A stretch of 64,000 nt of DNA from Trichoplusia ni (Eukaryota; Arthropoda; Insecta; Lepidoptera; Noctuidae), in assembly GCF_003590095.1 (NCBI RefSeq), contig NC_039479.1, forward strand, positions 7,936,001-8,000,000, read 5' to 3'. Below the pieces are notes generated by a model that did not search any database, was not told where the DNA came from, and worked only from the letters and a program-made list of their open reading frames with translations. Shown here piece by piece: positions 44,180-55,276 of the stretch; the first letter of the stretch is position 1, and each line of letters begins with the position of its first letter. A program made the position numbers and the translations under genes.

Positions 44180-45471
44180 TTTATCCACAAATGATTTTAT
44201 TACACTTCTCACAGTTCAGATCAAATACTAAGTAAAAGAACTGAAGGTATATACCCACGCCACGCTACAGCATCATAAAGCACAAAGTAATGGCCGACAC
44301 AGCCCGGCGCGCCGAATCGCGACTTCGCGTAGCGGTTGATAAGTGTTGCTTGCCACATAAATAAAATTCAATAGATGCTGATCGCGACAATCGTGTCTTT
44401 GGATTCTTATTTAGTTTTTTATACTAGTGCCCACAAATAAACCATAACATTAAATAATTTATCATATAAACCCAGCGTCGAATCGGAAACCCATTCTGGT
44501 TTTCATCGCCCCTGAATATAACTAGATCCAACGTTTAAGTTATTTTTAAGCTTTATGCACTACTTGGTATTTTAAAATAAGGAATGCTGATTACCTGTAT
44601 TATTTAGTTAAGTGTTTTAAATAGAAATGAGTATCTGAGTGCATTATCCAATTTGTCATAAAGGTGCGGCCTCATGCAGCCGTTCGACGCCCGTTTGCAG
44701 CGACCGACAGCGATTTTGATTTTGAATCACATTCGTACCCAAGGCAGTGATACAAGTGCAAGAAATAAATGCCTTACCTTTGATTCTAATATTTACAGAA
44801 ATTAATTTATAAACGGTTGCAGCATCACACTTATGTCGACTTGTCTCGCCGCTCAGTCTCGTTTTTTTTTCCACGACAAAGCTTAAATTTTTCAGCTTTA
44901 TTGCTACATACCAAGTGACCAGATTTGTCGCTGAAAATGAGAGTTGAGCGACAGCACGAGGCCACACCTTAAGATTTGAGTGTGCAACAAAGAACATTAT
45001 GTATATTAACCGGTTTAATTTTTAAGACTTGAATTACGTAGAAATGTTTTTTATAGACTGGTTGTAAATATATGTTAGTTTTTTACCACCGCTAAGAGTA
45101 CATTATGGATTTCAATAAACGATTTGATTTATTGATTTTAGTGCATCAGATTTCCGGCCGGCCACAGATGCTCTTTCTGGACATAGTCTGTAAAATTTAC
45201 TGTCAGTCAATTTGAGAATCTTTTATACCTATCAATGGCTGCTGTAATTGTTATATTAGTTACTTTTCGCCGGATGGATAGTGTTGAAGTTGTAATATAT
45301 AATTGATTTATTGTGAAACCTTCGCATGCACTTATATTAACAAAAAAATAAAAAGTAACCCAAAACATTTTAAGAAGATAAAGTCGATTTAATAAATTAA
45401 GGACCCGTATAGCTGCAATAATCTGTTGTTATTTGTAAAATATTGTTGCTACGGCTATTTTTCGCTTTAGG
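44180..45471. promoter_or_regulatory. Shared upstream region of cabeza and POLDIP3
   Basis: A 1.3-kb gap lies between divergent start codons. GC-rich DNA near 44280-44340 (GGCCGACACAGCCCGGCGCG) lies just upstream of the cabeza ATG and looks like a promoter or 5' UTR. A TIR element occupies 44661-44970. The TTTTTCGCTTTAG just before the POLDIP3 ATG may be an acceptor, which would mean a non-coding first exon. Confidence 0.5.
44661..44970. mobile_element. MITE-like TIR element, short relative
   Basis: The left end AAGGTGCGGCCTCATGC and the right end, read in reverse complement as AAGGTGTGGCCTCGTGC, form 17-bp TIRs with two mismatches. Inside are CAGCGACC and TTTGTCGCTG(A/T)AAA motifs, as in the 20868-21536 element. 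The right-hand interior (ACCAGATTTGTCGCTGAAAA) closely matches ACCAGATTTGTCGCTGTAAA of that element. Confidence 0.7.
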
Positions 45472-48400
45472 ATGACTTCCTATGTTGATATGAGTTTAGA
45501 AGATATTATTAAAAAGAAGAGAGAAAATTCAAGGTAAAAAAAAGTGTAAATTTGCTATCTAATTGAAAAACTTTGTAAGTCTCAATTTGACCCACATTTA
45601 TTTGAATATCTTCAACTTATACCTTAAATTCTATATGTTTCAGAGTCAAGAGAAGTAAAGCAAAAGCGCAACCACCTCCTCAGAAGGCTCCAATGGCCGA
45701 TGCCAGAAATAAAATAATATCAAAGAAAAGAACCCAAATAACTGATGCTAGAGAAAAGCTGGCGCAACTTGCAAAACAAAAAGATGCACGTTTCAAACTA
45801 GAAAAGCTTCGGCTGGAAAGAGTGAGTACCTACTTATAAATTTAATGACTTCCGGTGATTATACAGGAGTTGCAGGTTATGAAAACATAACTGGATCACT
45901 ATATTTGTTTCAACTGATCTGAGCATTTCGCTGTATATTAAATGTACTAAATAGAAATATTATTATATTGTACATGTTGTACTGCTTTAGCTTTTCAATC
46001 TTCACTACAAAGATAAATGAGTCCTCTTTATTTGGGATTGAGACTTGTAATACACAACAATCAATAAAACATTTATATGGATAACAAAACTGCCTATCAT
46101 ACTATCTATCCATTTTGCTCTCTTAAATTTAATTGCTCTTTAATTGCCATTGCCTTCATCATTTAAATTCTAATTAATTTACTGCAAAAATGGCTTATTC
46201 AGGTAATAAATGATGCATAAATTGGTATCTGCATAATCATTGGGAATGCATGCCATTTTACAGATATTTGTCTCTTCTGAACATGCATATTTATATTCAT
46301 TTAATAAAATGCATCATCTCAATAAGTAAAAAATAAGTACATATGGAAAAAGTACTTTAATATTTTATCTATCATTAGATTCTATGTCATTTATTAAATT
46401 TAAATTTACATTGTTATAGCCAACGGCGGATCCAGGGGGGGGGTCATGGGGGTCATGACCCCCCCCTGAGCTGGTTCCAGGACTTAGGTAGACCACTAAT
46501 TGAACATAATGATTTTTTTAATTAATTTGATATAATATTATTTCGAGAACGAACGAATTTGATTTTTACCGCGTCACACTTGCGCGCGCTTCTCGACTAC
46601 TAGCGTGTTACGATTTCCAAGTGTACAATAACGAATGAATATTTTTAAGTACAGTACTTCCGTACATTAATAAAATGCCTACTTTTTACTTGTATCTATT
46701 GTTATCAAAATTAAATTGTAAGTTTTCGACTTGACCACGACTATGTGACCCCCCCCTGGTGCAAAAGCTGGATCCGCCCTTGGTTATAGCCCTTTTCTAC
46801 CAAGAATTGTTTAAGTTTATATTTAAACAGATGCTACTGCTTTCTTTTAATAGCTTTGGAAATGGTTATTTTAAACCTGTGAAGCAGTTCTGCTTTTATT
46901 CTTGTTATAGCATATTCACTTCTTTGAAATTTAAATCAAATTTTTCATGATTCATAACTTAACATACTCTGTGCAACTGCAATAACACTTTACTGTACTA
47001 AAGTGTACTACAAATTTTAAATGGTATATTTTTTGTTATTTGAATTGTGTCTATGAAACTTAAAAATACAATGGTGATGGTGCAGTAGTAGATTGAACAA
47101 AATGATTTTCTCTTTTGTGACAGGCAAGGATTCAGGGAGCTGTGAACTCTATCCCAAATAAATTTCAAAACCGAGGAAAGTTTAATAGGATGCCACCACC
47201 ACCACACAAGGAGCGAGGTACAGGCTTGTTTAAATATGTATTCTCATGTGTTGTCATTAACTAAGGGGAACCATGACTGTACTTTATTAATTTGTTACTA
47301 TCTCTTTAGTTTTTACAGATGTGTCAAGGCAGGTAGTTTCCCAGCCATTACATGTATCTAAAAACAGTGGTAGGCGTCAAGTGAACACTGGAAGATTTTT
47401 TGAGGGTAGGTCAATTGACAAGACAAAATTATTCGGTAAGTTTCATGAAGTATGTTATTAAGATTAAAGACTGTGTGTAAAGATTAATAACCTAACCTTC
47501 TTTGTTCTTTAATTAATTTCAAATTTACAGATTATGAACACAAAATGAAACCTAAACCCATACTTAGAACTGTGGAAAATGATTTGGAAATCATTGATGA
47601 CCCAATGGAAGATGAATATGTGCCACCCAAGGTATCAGCACTAAATAGGAAAGCAAGTTTGCAGCTCAAGATTACAGCTCACAACAATGATCTGCGTGAT
47701 CAGAGAATATCTAGTGTTCAGAGGTAAAGAAACAGAATATATTTAGCTAATAGTATTTAAATGAAAAAAGATTAGCTTGAAGCAAATTAGTACTATGAAT
47801 ATTATAAAATTAGTCAATCATTTGTTATTGCCTCTTTGTGTTTTGTACTTGGTTTCATCATTTATTTTTTGATAAATTAGGTCTGCTGTAATAGAAAAAG
47901 AATCAAGTCCACCAAGACCTCCCTCAATTCTCAAGAAACGTCCTATGGCAGCCCTAAAAAGTGACTCTCCAAAACCACAAAAACCAGATAAACCTGTTTT
48001 AGAATACAGAATAATTGTGAGCAACTTACGTAACACAGTTACTGCTGGAGATATAGAGGTTCGTAACATAACAGGTAAAATATTTTTAAATTACAATTCC
48101 CCAAAAATTAAAAAGAACTAATATAATATGACACTTTTAGGAATTATTTGGTGATGTTGGGGGTATGCTAGAGTCGCGATTAGTTCGCCCCGGCACTGCA
48201 GAAGTCATTTATAAAACACAAGAAGATGCACAGAAAGCTGTTGATTTGTATCATAATCGGCAATTGGACTGCCAGCCTATGAATTGTCTCCTTGTTACTC
48301 CAAGATCACCAGCATCAACTGCCAGGTAAATCTCAACAATGTTTGATCATTTTCTAATTCATGTTTTCTATTAAGCAATTTATCCAACCACTGCTAGTTC

Positions 48401-48589
48401 CAAGTCCAGGTGTTTTTTTGTACATGTAAATTAAATTGCCTACTGAAATTCGTAATCTTCATGATTGCATTTTTTATTTCAAATTATTGTTGTTACAGAA
48501 GCAGTAATAAGCCTGCCTTGTACAGTACCAACTCAAATGTAGAACCTGATATTTCTACTTTTCATAAAGTATTGTTTAGCAATTTGTAA
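45472..48589 (+). CDS. POLDIP3: POLDIP3/SKAR-like RNA-binding protein
   Basis: Eight exons: 45472-45533, 45644-45821, 47124-47217, 47319-47435, 47531-47723, 47881-48058, 48141-48325, 48499-48589. They are in phase and encode about 365 aa. The N-terminus MTSYVDMSLEDIIKKKRENS matches the family's 'SLDELI' opening. DAR-x-K repeats follow (MADARNKI, ITDAREKL, QKDARFKL). A C-terminal RRM (about 257-330) contains IIVSNLRNTVTAGDIEELFG and AEVVYKTQEDAQKAV. The end, DISTFHKVLFSNL, resembles the vertebrate 'DTILKALFKS' tail. POLDIP3/SKAR binds the exon-junction complex and links mRNA processing to export and S6K-stimulated translation. Exon 4 could start nine bases earlier (47310), also in frame. The human protein is about 421 aa. 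Confidence 0.88.
46421..46782. mobile_element. hAT-type non-autonomous element in POLDIP3 intron 2
   Basis: The 362-bp element has TIRs CAACGGCGGATCCAG and, in reverse complement, CAAGGGCGGATCCAG (one mismatch). It is flanked by a perfect 8-bp target duplication GTTATAGC at 46413-46420 and 46783-46790. Long G and C runs lie just inside both ends. The 8-bp duplication and CAA-type ends are hAT features. It contains no transposase. Confidence 0.88.
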
Positions 48590-49857
48590 AGTGTTGTGTT
48601 AAGTCTTCATACTTAAATTGTAACCACAAATTACGAATACGAGTCAATATCAAAGTGTTCACTGAGATGACATCCACATTATGGATGTAACCATGATTTT
48701 GCTACTAAATGTATGTATGATTTCAACTGGCAGTTATTGTTTTGAATCACCTATGAATATCTGTAGTCCTTTGTGAGTTCTAGTGATTACTTATTATTAT
48801 CAATTTACATTCGAATGTTCCTGGTAAAATAGAAACAGGAAAAAATAAGGATAACAAGCCAGGTATAATATTGAAAAATCAATCTTTCTGTCATGATCTA
48901 TAATCTAACTAGAAATATGAGCATTGAAAGACTATGCATATACATATTTTAAGATAGGCATTAAAATAATTTGACTGTCTTCGTGTTGTTCATAGATAAA
49001 ATACACGTTTTAACATAGAATTTGATTAATTACATATTTGATTAGATACATTAATTATTGAAATATACATAGGTAGGTTTATTGTAGACTTAAACGTACT
49101 ACGAAAATGGTAGTTGAATCTGAACTTTTCGCTGAAGTGTAACAAGTTTTCCTTGTTCTTCACATCCCTTACAATATTAGTAGAAATAAGTATTATGCAG
49201 AAACATAGATCCATAATCCAAATAATACGTTTAAGTCTATTTATAAATCTGTCTAAGATTAGACTTTACTCTAAAACTTAAGTTTACCATGAGTAAAATA
49301 AGTAATATCAATGTGAGTTACTGTATATTAATGGCTGCATCTATTAAATTAGTTAACTAAATCAATTGGGTATTGCCATAAAAACATTTTATAAATCTTT
49401 TTTGTACTTACAAACCAAATTTAGCTAAGTTTGATAAATAAAAATCTGTGTGGTCAACTTTACTCAATAAACAGGAGTAATGAAAATAATCAAACCCCAA
49501 TACCCAATTGATGAAATCTCTGATCACTGTCTTCAAACCCTGTATTTCATTATTTGAGTAATTTGATAATAAAAAAATATAAACTTGTCTGGTGTGTATA
49601 TTTTGCACGCAAAGAAATCTCTACCAGCCTCCTATAATTTAATTATTGGATTAAGCTGATTTGAGACTGTTACATGCAGGCCATGACATGACAGGACCTA
49701 ATGCTATACTATAATAACATGACGTTCACATACGCGATATTCCAGTATTATGTCGCTCGTTTCGCTTGCGGGACGGCCGGGGGTGAGGGAGGAGGAAGAG
49801 GGCGGTGCGCAACAGCATAGCTTAAACTATGCGCATCGCACCAATTTATAGCGTACT

Positions 49858-50080
49858 AGCTTTTCGCCCGCGGCTTCGCCCGCGTAGAGGTCGGTTATAT
49901 CGCGTTTCCAAAAGAACTCTTTAAAAATCCGAGATAAAAACTATCCTATGTTCTTTCTCAAGGTCAACTCTCTATCTCTGTATCAAATTTTATTAAAATC
50001 CGTTCAGTGATTTAGACGTGAAAGCGTAACAGACAGACAGACAGAGTTACTTTCGCATTTATAATATTAGTAGGGATAGC
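49858..50080 (+). repeat. Interspersed repeat, CCGCGGCTTCG family, best copy
   Basis: The head CTAGCTTTTCGCCCGCGGCT is followed by TCGCCCGCGTAG. The classic lepidopteran wording AAATCCGTTCAGTGATTTAG and AGACAGACAGACAGAG follows, then the tail CGCATTTATAATATTAGTAG. This is the least degenerate of the four copies in the window. Confidence 0.75.
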
Positions 50081-50584
50081 AAGCCAATAATATGTAGTAC
50101 AGTACAATGTGAACGTGTCCATAAGAACGTATGGAGCGCGATATTGTTATGCTTTGAGCTATATTATGCTATTATAGCGTAGTCTGAAATTAGCTTAACG
50201 AAACGTAACATGGAGTAGCGAGAGGTCTGGATAACTGTGGCTTTGATGGATAGGTAGGTATTTAAAGTCTGGCATGCGAAAGCTGTCCACGATTTTTTTT
50301 TCAACACAATATTATTTCAACACTTTTCTATTTTTATGTAGTGGGTACCTAATTTATTTCATTGGGTATTGTGGTCGTATTTGGATCGCAAAATGTCGAG
50401 TCCAGAGGAATTAATAAGAAATTTTGATGGTTGCGAGGAAGATGTAGAAGATTTTGTGACCAATAGAAGAGCAGGAAGAATGTACACAAATTTTGAAATT
50501 TGATTTGTTTTTATAATCCTAAAAGTACAATTCTTTTTGGTTTTTGCCAACTCACTACATATTGTTTTTTTGTACTTTTATAAC

Positions 50585-50772
50585 TCAAATGGGCTTAATT
50601 TAAGGTTAGTTTAGGTTAATATTAATATCGTTCTACCTTAAGCCCATTTGACCTATGTCACTCTCGTGAATGAGTCGGACATCATTAAGTATTAACTTAA
50701 ACTTCATTTAACCCAAGTTTATTTATCTGTGTTAAGACCTATGATTCACTTAACTTCATTTAACCAAGTTTT
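50585..50772. repeat. Foldback and direct-repeat cluster
   Basis: TCAAATGGGCTTAA at 50585-50598 and its exact reverse complement at 50638-50651 form 14-bp arms. Just beyond, two near-copies of ACTTCATTTAACC(C)AAGTTT occur about 50 bases apart (near 50700 and 50750). Confidence 0.6.
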
Positions 50773-51112
50773 ATGTTTTACTTTTCTGCAGCCTAACTCT
50801 TTGTAACCTAAGCGTATGTTCCTCAAATGTGTGTCATCGGTGTCGGGGATGCCTCCTCCGCTATCTGCCGTTTGTTTTCGCGGCACAACAGTTTGTTTTA
50901 CACGTTTCATTATAGAAATACACAATAGGATACACTTGCCTTTGTCTGAGTTAATTAGATAGCATAGACCCTTGTTCTCAATATTTGTATATTTCTTGTA
51001 ATCTAACTCAGCATGGGTTTAAAAACTTCCAACTAGTAGCATATACATACTTTTGATAAATAATAGACGTTTGAATAGTTCAAGTTTATATTTTCAAATT
51101 TTTCAATTACCG

Positions 51113-51183
51113 CCAATCCAAATTTCCGCTCATCACCATGACTTGTCCACAGATAACACATATATTTATAATTATTTGTAACA
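51113..51183 (-). repeat. 3' LTR start (shared segment)
   Basis: The minus strand begins TGTTACAAATAATTATAAAT next to the polypurine tract. It matches 55732-55807 with a few substitutions and a small indel. The remainder of this LTR, at lower coordinates, no longer aligns clearly. Confidence 0.75.
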
Positions 51184-51251
51184 CCTCCACCCTTAATTAT
51201 TACAGATAAACTTACTTACTAAATTATATTTAAACAATGTATCAATAATAA

Positions 51252-51800
51252 TCATAACAATCTTATAATATATTTTCTTACTTCAATTGTACGATTACTA
51301 GTTCGTATATCCCTAATATTAATAGGAACCCTAGGACTACCCGTCTCCTGCACCTTGGGCATATTTAAAGGTACACTTGACGTTGACAAGGGTTCACTTG
51401 TAACCAAATCACTGTCATCTGTTTGCGTGCGGGATGTTTCCTCGGCCAATGCTTTCGTCAAGCTGATTCCGTTTGTCCGGTCCGGTTCTGTGTTCGGCGC
51501 TTGACTATTGTCTGAAGGGAACACCAGAGAAGAGCGAGAGCTCTGAACTGGTTGAAAGTTCCTAAAGTTTGAATCTAATAGCCTAGCTGTCATATTTATC
51601 ACTCTTGGTTTTAGTTGGTCAAAGTGTCTATGCACCTCAGTGCCGTGGATAGATTTAATATTATAATCTGTACTACCTGTTTTCTCTATAACAGTCCCTG
51701 CAGACCACTTATTCGAGCTACGGTACTCTCTGAACCATACAGGGTCCCCCGGATTAAACTTTCTTGTGACGCCACTTGTAGCTTCTACACTCTCTTGGCG
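51252..51800 (-). pseudogene. Gypsy pol 3' region remnant
   Basis: Fragments such as NPGDPVWFREYRSSNKWSAG and HGTEVHRHFDQLKPR resemble the chromodomain-less tail that follows integrase in insect gypsy elements. The 127-aa ORF at 51252-51635 is its open part. It is separated from the integrase fragment by a frame change. Confidence 0.65.
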
Positions 51801-51816
51801 AGCTTTAATTCTCTCG

Positions 51817-52255
51817 TCATTCTTTTACCGCTTGCGATGTGGTGCTCAGCATTCTAATAGCTTCAATCCACTTTGAATGTGCATCGACTACCACTAGATA
51901 AGTAAGACCGGCTACCGGGCCTAAGAAGTCTACGTGTATCCCGGTCCACGGTCGATCTGGCCACGGCCAGGCGCGGGGCGCATGCGCAGGTGGTGCGTCC
52001 GCCACTTCAGCGCACACGGTGCAGCTGCAACACGCTGCCTCTAGTGCCTCGCCTATTCCCGGCCACCACACGTAACTTCGCGCTAACGATTTAGTTTTAA
52101 CTATGCCCATGTGACTCTCATGGAGCTCAGCGATCACTTTATTTCTACACGTACTAGGAATTACTAGCCTATGCCCCCACATTACACACCCTAGCTCGAT
52201 ATATAATTCCTTTCTACGGTAAAATATGGTTTTAATTCTTTCATTTCTACCTCGA
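51817..52255 (-). pseudogene. Gypsy integrase remnant
   Basis: The H2C2 zinc-binding module is visible: HESHMGIVKTKSLARSYVWW, then CCSCTVC. Two of the three catalytic acidic positions follow, in HVDFLGP and VDAHSKW. The remainder of the catalytic core, including the region of the last acidic residue, is missing, so the fragment is defective. Its upstream part is cut by the hAT insertion at 52264. Confidence 0.85.
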
Positions 52256-52263
52256 CCGGCCAG

Positions 52264-53671
52264 CAGTGGCGTGCAGTCCATAGAGACAAAAAGACACTGC
52301 CTACCCTGAGAAATTCAGATATTATAGGTACATAATTACTATCCATAAAATAAACAATATTCGTAAAACACGTATCAGCGCCATCTATCTATTACACGTT
52401 GTAACATAATCTATCAAGGGAGGATTATCAATATTTCAAAATTAGTACACTTTTTTGCCGAAGTGCGCCGCCGCTGGCACCGTTTTCCCGTTGGAAAGAC
52501 ACTTCAACTCGATGTCTCAGTGACGTAGGTACTTTAAGCATGTGTGCGTGTGACAGACTCGTAGTCATGACAATGTGTCTATGTCTGTTTTCCTATACAC
52601 ATTTGTCACACAATGTCAAAATAGTCTGCGTTTCGTTAGTGTGTGTGATAAAATAGACACTGCCTTTGCACGACAAAGACAGCGGATGACATGAGCGGTT
52701 ATCTGTGGTTATGTTTTGACAGTTATTATCGTAAAGTAAGCCGCAATATTTTTCGATGCATTTTTGTTTTCCTTTGTCATAATTCGTTTTCTGGGTCGTT
52801 GGTTTTTAAGTTATTTGATATAAGTCGATAAAAGAGTGAAAAGTTGATTAATAATTTATTGTGAACTTTCAAACGGCGTGTGCTCATAACACAAAAAGTG
52901 CGATTTTGAAACTATTTTTCTGTGATAAAAACAAGTGTTTGAAATAGATAAAACTACGCAAGACATCTAATAAATTAAGAAAGGTGAGTCAATCGTTCAA
53001 AACAATACGTAGAAAACATAATGATTTAAATCTAACGAGTTGCTCGTAGATACAGAGAAATCGCTTGTTCTGTTTCCCTATCCATTTATTTTAAACTATA
53101 CTTAGATTTACTTCACTTATCTAAACTTATTTACAAAAAAAAAAAACAGAAATATATCTATTTAGTACCTTTGACACGATTTATTGGTAAGATTCCCTCT
53201 TGGTACCTACTTCAACGAAAAGGTTATTTTCGTGTTTACGTACGTGGTTACAATATTACGATAGGTATGTTGTCAATAGAAAAAAGTTTAAAGAAATGTA
53301 TACGTTATTGACTACCTGCGATTCAATGATAAATGATCTGACGAAAAGATAGCTGTAAAAGTTTAATATTCAAATACGTTGGCTAGGTACACTAGGTAGG
53401 TAACTACAAAGTTTACCACACAACATTTTAAATCCGGCTGGCCTTCTGTCCGTCTGTCTTTCGGCTGTAGGCATGAACGTTGATAGTTATTTAGAGAGTA
53501 AACAGTTTCATAGATCACCGAGAAATCGAGGTTAAGCATCATTTGTTACGGTCGTGAATTTGATGGGTAGCCTTTTTTACATTTTGTACCAACTGTGAGA
53601 GTCGCGAATCAGAATCGCGCTTGGTCGTTTCTTTTTGCCTACCCTGACTAAAATCTCTGTGCACGCCACTG
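52264..53671. mobile_element. hAT-like element inserted in the gypsy pol
   Basis: The 1408-bp element has ends CAGTGGCGTGCA on both sides in inverted orientation. It is flanked by a perfect 8-bp duplication CCGGCCAG at 52256-52263 and 53672-53679. Both ends carry TGCCTACCCTGA in the same (direct) orientation just inside. No transposase is present. Near 52980 an A-rich stretch ends in AAAG|GTGAGTCA, a good splice donor, as if the 5' exon of a lost transposase gene remains. The duplication length and CAGTGGCG ends point to hAT. Confidence 0.88.
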
Positions 53672-53729
53672 CCGGCCAGCCATCGTTTATATATCTGGCT
53701 ACTCTGCTCAATATACTATCCGAAATGGT

Positions 53730-54291
53730 TTCTTTATTAACGTTTGTTTTATTTTATTTGCATCTATCTAAATATAAACCTGTTCAACTCTTTCTAAATG
53801 AGATTCTAATGACTTATTCTTTATTAAAATATCATCGTAGAATATTACTACGTCCTGCACGTTTTTAAAGAGATTCATCATGAACTTTTGAAAAATGCCC
53901 GGACTGGAAGAGACCATAAATGAGGCGATTGTATTTAAATAGTCTTCTGTGTGTATTAATTACTGTGTAGTTAGACTGGGTAATTGTCAACCAGTAAAGC
54001 CTTGTTAAGTGTCACCTTATAATCCGCGCATAAGCGTATTCCACCGTCTCCCTTCATCGCTATAACTAGCGGTGTAGCCCAGTCGGATCGTTCAACTCGC
54101 TCGATGACGCCGGCGCGCAGCATCGCGTCTAACTCAGCATCGACCCGCGCCAGCAGTGCATAAGGCACGGGGCGCGCTCGACAAAAGACTGGCTCGGTCC
54201 CATCCCGCACGCATAACTTGACTTCACCGGTATATTTGCCCAACGTGCCATCGAATAGGTTGTCATGTCTGAAAATGATATCGTTAAACAT
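53730..54291 (-). pseudogene. Gypsy reverse transcriptase remnant
   Basis: The N-terminal RT part reads MLRAGVIERVERSDWATPLV, then GGIRLCADYKVTLNKAL and NYPV. After a gap and frame change, FKYNRL, SPGIFQKF and the catalytic YDDIL motif appear (about 53840). Much of the palm between NYPV and FKYNRL is missing, so the gene is internally deleted as well as frameshifted. Confidence 0.8.
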
Positions 54292-54436
54292 TTTATTTTT
54301 ACAAAAAAAATTATGTGGTTACATCTAGTAAATTGTGGTATCTCAATATTCAATTCCGATAACCATTGTCTACCTAGTAAATTAGTAGTGCCCTTATCGA
54401 TCACATACAGATCTAATTTCTTCATATTTTTCATAA

Positions 54437-54793
54437 TTATATTGCACAACAGTCTCTAAATACCTTATTGGTTAAATGATTCATCTTTTTACATGGTTTC
54501 AAAGGTGATTGTTTAAAATGCTCATTATACGTAGACTTGCTTATACAGGATAACGCAGAGCCTGTATCAATCTCCATCGATAAGGTTTTATTATTTACTA
54601 GAAGCATTATACACACCGGTTTATAGTTGGTTAGTGACATTTGATACATCGGTTCCTCGTTTGTACTCTCGACCTCTTGCTCCGAGCTAGAGTTCTCGGC
54701 TCGCTCAGCCAGTACGCCGCGTCGGCGACGTAGTTGCTGTGCGCGGTGCGAGCGCTGCTGCGCCCACCGCACGCCATGTTGCCGCTCCGCCAT
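54437..54793 (-). pseudogene. Gypsy protease remnant
   Basis: The retropepsin active-site neighbourhood is recognisable as MEIDTGSALSCIS. It follows a Glu/Ser-rich linker and precedes the RT remnant in another frame. Confidence 0.7.
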
Positions 54794-54904
54794 GCGCCCG
54801 CTTCGTAGGCGCTCGACCCGATCACGCGTACTCTACGTGACCTTACTCGCAAGCCATTATTCCCGCGGTTTATTCGTAGATTTTATGCGACGATCAAAAT
54901 CTTT

Positions 54905-55015
54905 TTTCCTACAAACTCTTCGTAAATAGCCAGGTTGTCCACAATAACTACATTCGAACTCCTTGTACCTACAGTTATGTGCCCCATGACCGTTGACCTC
55001 GCAGGCTGAGCATTT
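54905..55015 (-). pseudogene. Gypsy gag zinc knuckles
   Basis: The first knuckle is intact as C-x2-C-x4-H-x4-C (CSACEVNGHGAHNC). The second (CSYCGQPGY...C) has Tyr in place of the usual His. Confidence 0.7.
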
Positions 55016-55276
55016 GTTGAGTTCCAACTTGTATATTCTCTCGCTTAGTTCCCGGCTGGTAGCTTGTTCCTGCGTTCCCTATACGGCCCCGGCCGCGGCG
55101 TCCCGCTCGGCTGCCTCCAGGCTTATCTATAGTGCTAGTGTTGGCATACTAGCGCTTTTTGATAATCTATTTTATCTTCCGCGAATAACCTCTGACGAAT
55201 ATATTCGCTAGGTATGTAAACCGCACACAAACTGGTCCCTCAAATTTTCTTCTAAATTGATCAGATTGATCTTGAA

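Larger units (their letters stand above)
48590..51112. other. Intergenic stretch right of POLDIP3
   Basis: This holds the POLDIP3 3' UTR, one interspersed repeat (49858-50080), a foldback cluster (50585-50772) and probably the rest of the 3' LTR of the gypsy element that follows. Between 49740 and 49850 is a GC-rich patch (GACGGCCGGGGGTGAGGGAG). No gene is supportable. A 36-codon ORF at 50393-50503 is noted among the rejected items. Confidence 0.5.

Noticed and set aside
50393..50503. 36-codon ORF (MSSPEELIRNFDGCEEDVED...)
   Set aside because: It is acidic and gene-like, and could be the start of a transposase, but it stops after 36 codons without splice or family evidence.
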